A stretch of DNA of 64,000 nt from Lichenostomus cassidix (taxonomy: Eukaryota; Chordata; Aves; Passeriformes; Meliphagidae). Below, piece by piece: positions 61,914-64,000 of the stretch (positions are counted from its first letter, which is position 1; each line of letters opens with the position of its first letter). Made by a program: the position numbers and the translations under genes. The DNA lies in assembly GCA_008360975.2 (NCBI GenBank), contig CM039188.1, positions 29,353,944 through 29,417,943 on the forward strand, given 5' to 3'. The notes under the pieces were generated by a model, which saw only the letters and a list, made by a program, of their open reading frames with translations, searched no databases and had not been told where the DNA came from.

Positions 61914-64000
61914 AGGGGAAAGTATAACATCTCTATGGCAAAACTGAAAATGTTCAAGCATCCTGTGTACAGAAGTAATGATGTCAATGCACCTATCTCT
62001 TTAGCTCTATGCAAGGGGTATATGTTATTGTTGATATATAACTCCCTTAAAGAATGAGGAATATGCTAGGAGAATTAACTAATTGCTATTTCATATATGA
62101 TGTATATTATTGTTATAATTTATATTGCCTGACAAAGAAATAGCCCTCTCATTTTCTTTAGCTTGAATAATTTTGAAGAATTTTCATATTTTCTGTCCTA
62201 TTTCTATCAGTTAAACAGCTCAAAGCAAGTTTTCTCCACTACCAGTTTTGAATAACACAGAATACTGACTTTGTACCCTTGGGCTACTTGGATTTAATAT
62301 CAAATTCTTACCTTGCACAAGGTCAGAGAAAAAAAATAAAGCTTATAAAATTGGACTCATATGAAGAATGAGTTTCTATCTCTTAATACTACCAAACAAT
62401 CTGCAAATTATTTAAATTAAGACAACCAGCACTCCAACATCTGCACGCAAAATGCTTAAATGCCAAATGCAACTTTACTGGCATAAGAAAATAATAAGTG
62501 GAGTTCAATTTGTGTCAGCATAGCTCAGGAAAATAAGATATCATGTCTTGCTGTCTGCTTGATGTCAGCTTCTCAGATTCAAACCCTAATGCCTCATCTT
62601 AGGCTGTCCTTACTGGAGGCTGCCAAATAGCAAGGTTCAGCCAGAGTTCATGCAGCTACTACAAAATAGCTTTTTTTTTCCTTCTCCTTTTTCAATCATT
62701 ATGAACCTTCTGCTTTATATTGTACACACTTGATTATATCTATCCTTGAAATGTATACAACTCTATTAGCCTCTTCTCCTATTCTTTTAACATACTGTAA
62801 ATTCCTTTCTGTGCTTAGTTTGTTTTATGACTTACAGAATTAGGCTTTTAAACTTTCACTGCACAGAGAAGATTGAGTTGTGCGATTGGCTGCAAGGAGA
62901 AAACAAAGGAATGGGAATTTATATTAATGCAGAAAAGGAACAAAAGCATGAATACTTATGCCATTTTTTTCTATTAAAATATTAGTTACTATCATAACCA
63001 TGTCCCAAAATAGCTGAAAGTCAGTTCTTCCTAGAAAGGGAAGATTCGCTGCTCTCTAAAATATCCATTCTTGTTAATTCTAAGAAGCCTAAATCCTCTT
63101 CTGCCTAAAATCTCATTTCTCATTGATATTGATATTTCAAACGAGACCTGGTGCAAGCTTAAAATGAGCAATTTAGATGGATTCATTTTCTCAAATTGTT
63201 TTAAATTGGCTGCATATAAAATTACTCTAAATGGAAGTTGTGGGACAGATAAGCCAATAATTTTATGATAATATATATAGTTAAGTACTGTCAAAGTTTG
63301 CAGTCATGCAACAGCATTTTAGAGAACTCATCAAAGCCTGTTGGAATCTGCTTCAGGTGGACAAAACCCAAACAAAACACAACACATGTGGGTTGGAGCA
63401 TTAAAGTCATGATATAGCAACACATCTATTTTGAAGATAACATGATCCTTCTGCAAAACAGTCATTGAAATTTTCTGGACACTTCAATCATACGAAATAT
63501 TCAGACACACATATGAATCTAATGAATTCCACATAGATATGTGGAAACACATACAAGTGTAAGAAATTTCAGTTTGTCACAGTGCTGCAAACAGCACAGA
63601 TTCAATAATTTTAAATTGTCCAATGAGAAGTTAAGAAAATCATCTGCCTTAATATTTTCTGAAATATGAGGAAGATTTAAAAAAATAGTTTGGCTCAGTT
63701 TTACTTTCTTCCATTTCTGTCTTACTCTCCTACTTTAAGGGAAACAAGTTTCTTCACTTAGGTCCATTCATTGCAAACTTATCTGGTATGAATTACTGAA
63801 ACAGATTTGCAATATTCAATGTCTGAACAGATGAAACACTTTATTACCTTAGATGGCTCGTTTCTGGAATCAGCTGGAGTGGCATATTCCCCAAACCTTA
63901 AAAATATTTTTTACAAAATTCAAAGGCAGTCAAGATTAAAATTCCCAAATGTGTATTCTGGATCACCTCCAAAAACATTCAGTCATTATTGGATATTGTC
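61914..64000. other. Unique A+T-rich non-coding DNA
   Basis: About 2.1 kb of very A+T-rich sequence with dense stops, no gene, no clear repeat and no microsatellite worth listing. Confidence 0.65.

Noticed and set aside
61885..61915. 3' splice site after T-rich tract
   Set aside because: Low-complexity sequence; no exon-like frame beyond it.

Overview
This window looks like non-coding nuclear DNA from a bird, most likely an oscine songbird. The case rests on repeats. A SINE at 58619-58758 has a tRNA-Ile-like head joined to a CR1 3' tail, the architecture of TguSINE1 from zebra finch. A CR1 3' end lies at 32322-32515. A short ERV LTR at 23198-23385 has the sequence style of songbird ERVL-type LTRs. 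The background is A+T-rich and poor in CpG. It has short microsatellites and very few young transposons, as expected for a compact avian genome.

I found no protein-coding gene, tRNA gene, rRNA gene or CRISPR array that I can defend. All open frames are short. The longest (253 codons, 41902-42663) lies in a pyrimidine-rich stretch and reads straight through an old fold-back repeat, so I treat it as chance. The window is either intergenic (a gene desert) or deep inside a very large intron. I cannot tell which, and I cannot exclude small exons or long non-coding RNA exons.

Layout: 0-12.6 kb is unique A+T-rich DNA with one 24-bp tandem repeat, a CA repeat, an imperfect cruciform and a 25-base poly(A) tract. 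A real CpG island lies at about 12.64-13.14 kb, with a G-quadruplex motif and a GCTGTS hexanucleotide repeat. It is the best candidate regulatory or promoter element here. From 13 to 38 kb is quiet DNA with scattered old fold-back repeats, one LTR, one CR1 end and a 23-bp tandem repeat. A smaller CpG-rich patch with a 17-bp palindrome lies at 38.0-38.3 kb. From 38 to 54 kb is unique DNA with microsatellites, pyrimidine-rich at 40.6-42.6 kb. The last 10 kb is the most repeat-rich part: a candidate minus-strand LTR (54654-55053), fold-back elements, the tRNA/CR1 SINE and a decayed CR1/L2-clade LINE reverse-transcriptase fragment (60450-61090).

The least expected pattern is a family of six or more very diverged palindromic elements of about 60-130 bp, with GGnCCAaATTC-like ends and a centre resembling CCATTGAnnTCAATGG. 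They are spread from 14 to 59 kb. I saw no novel gene system.
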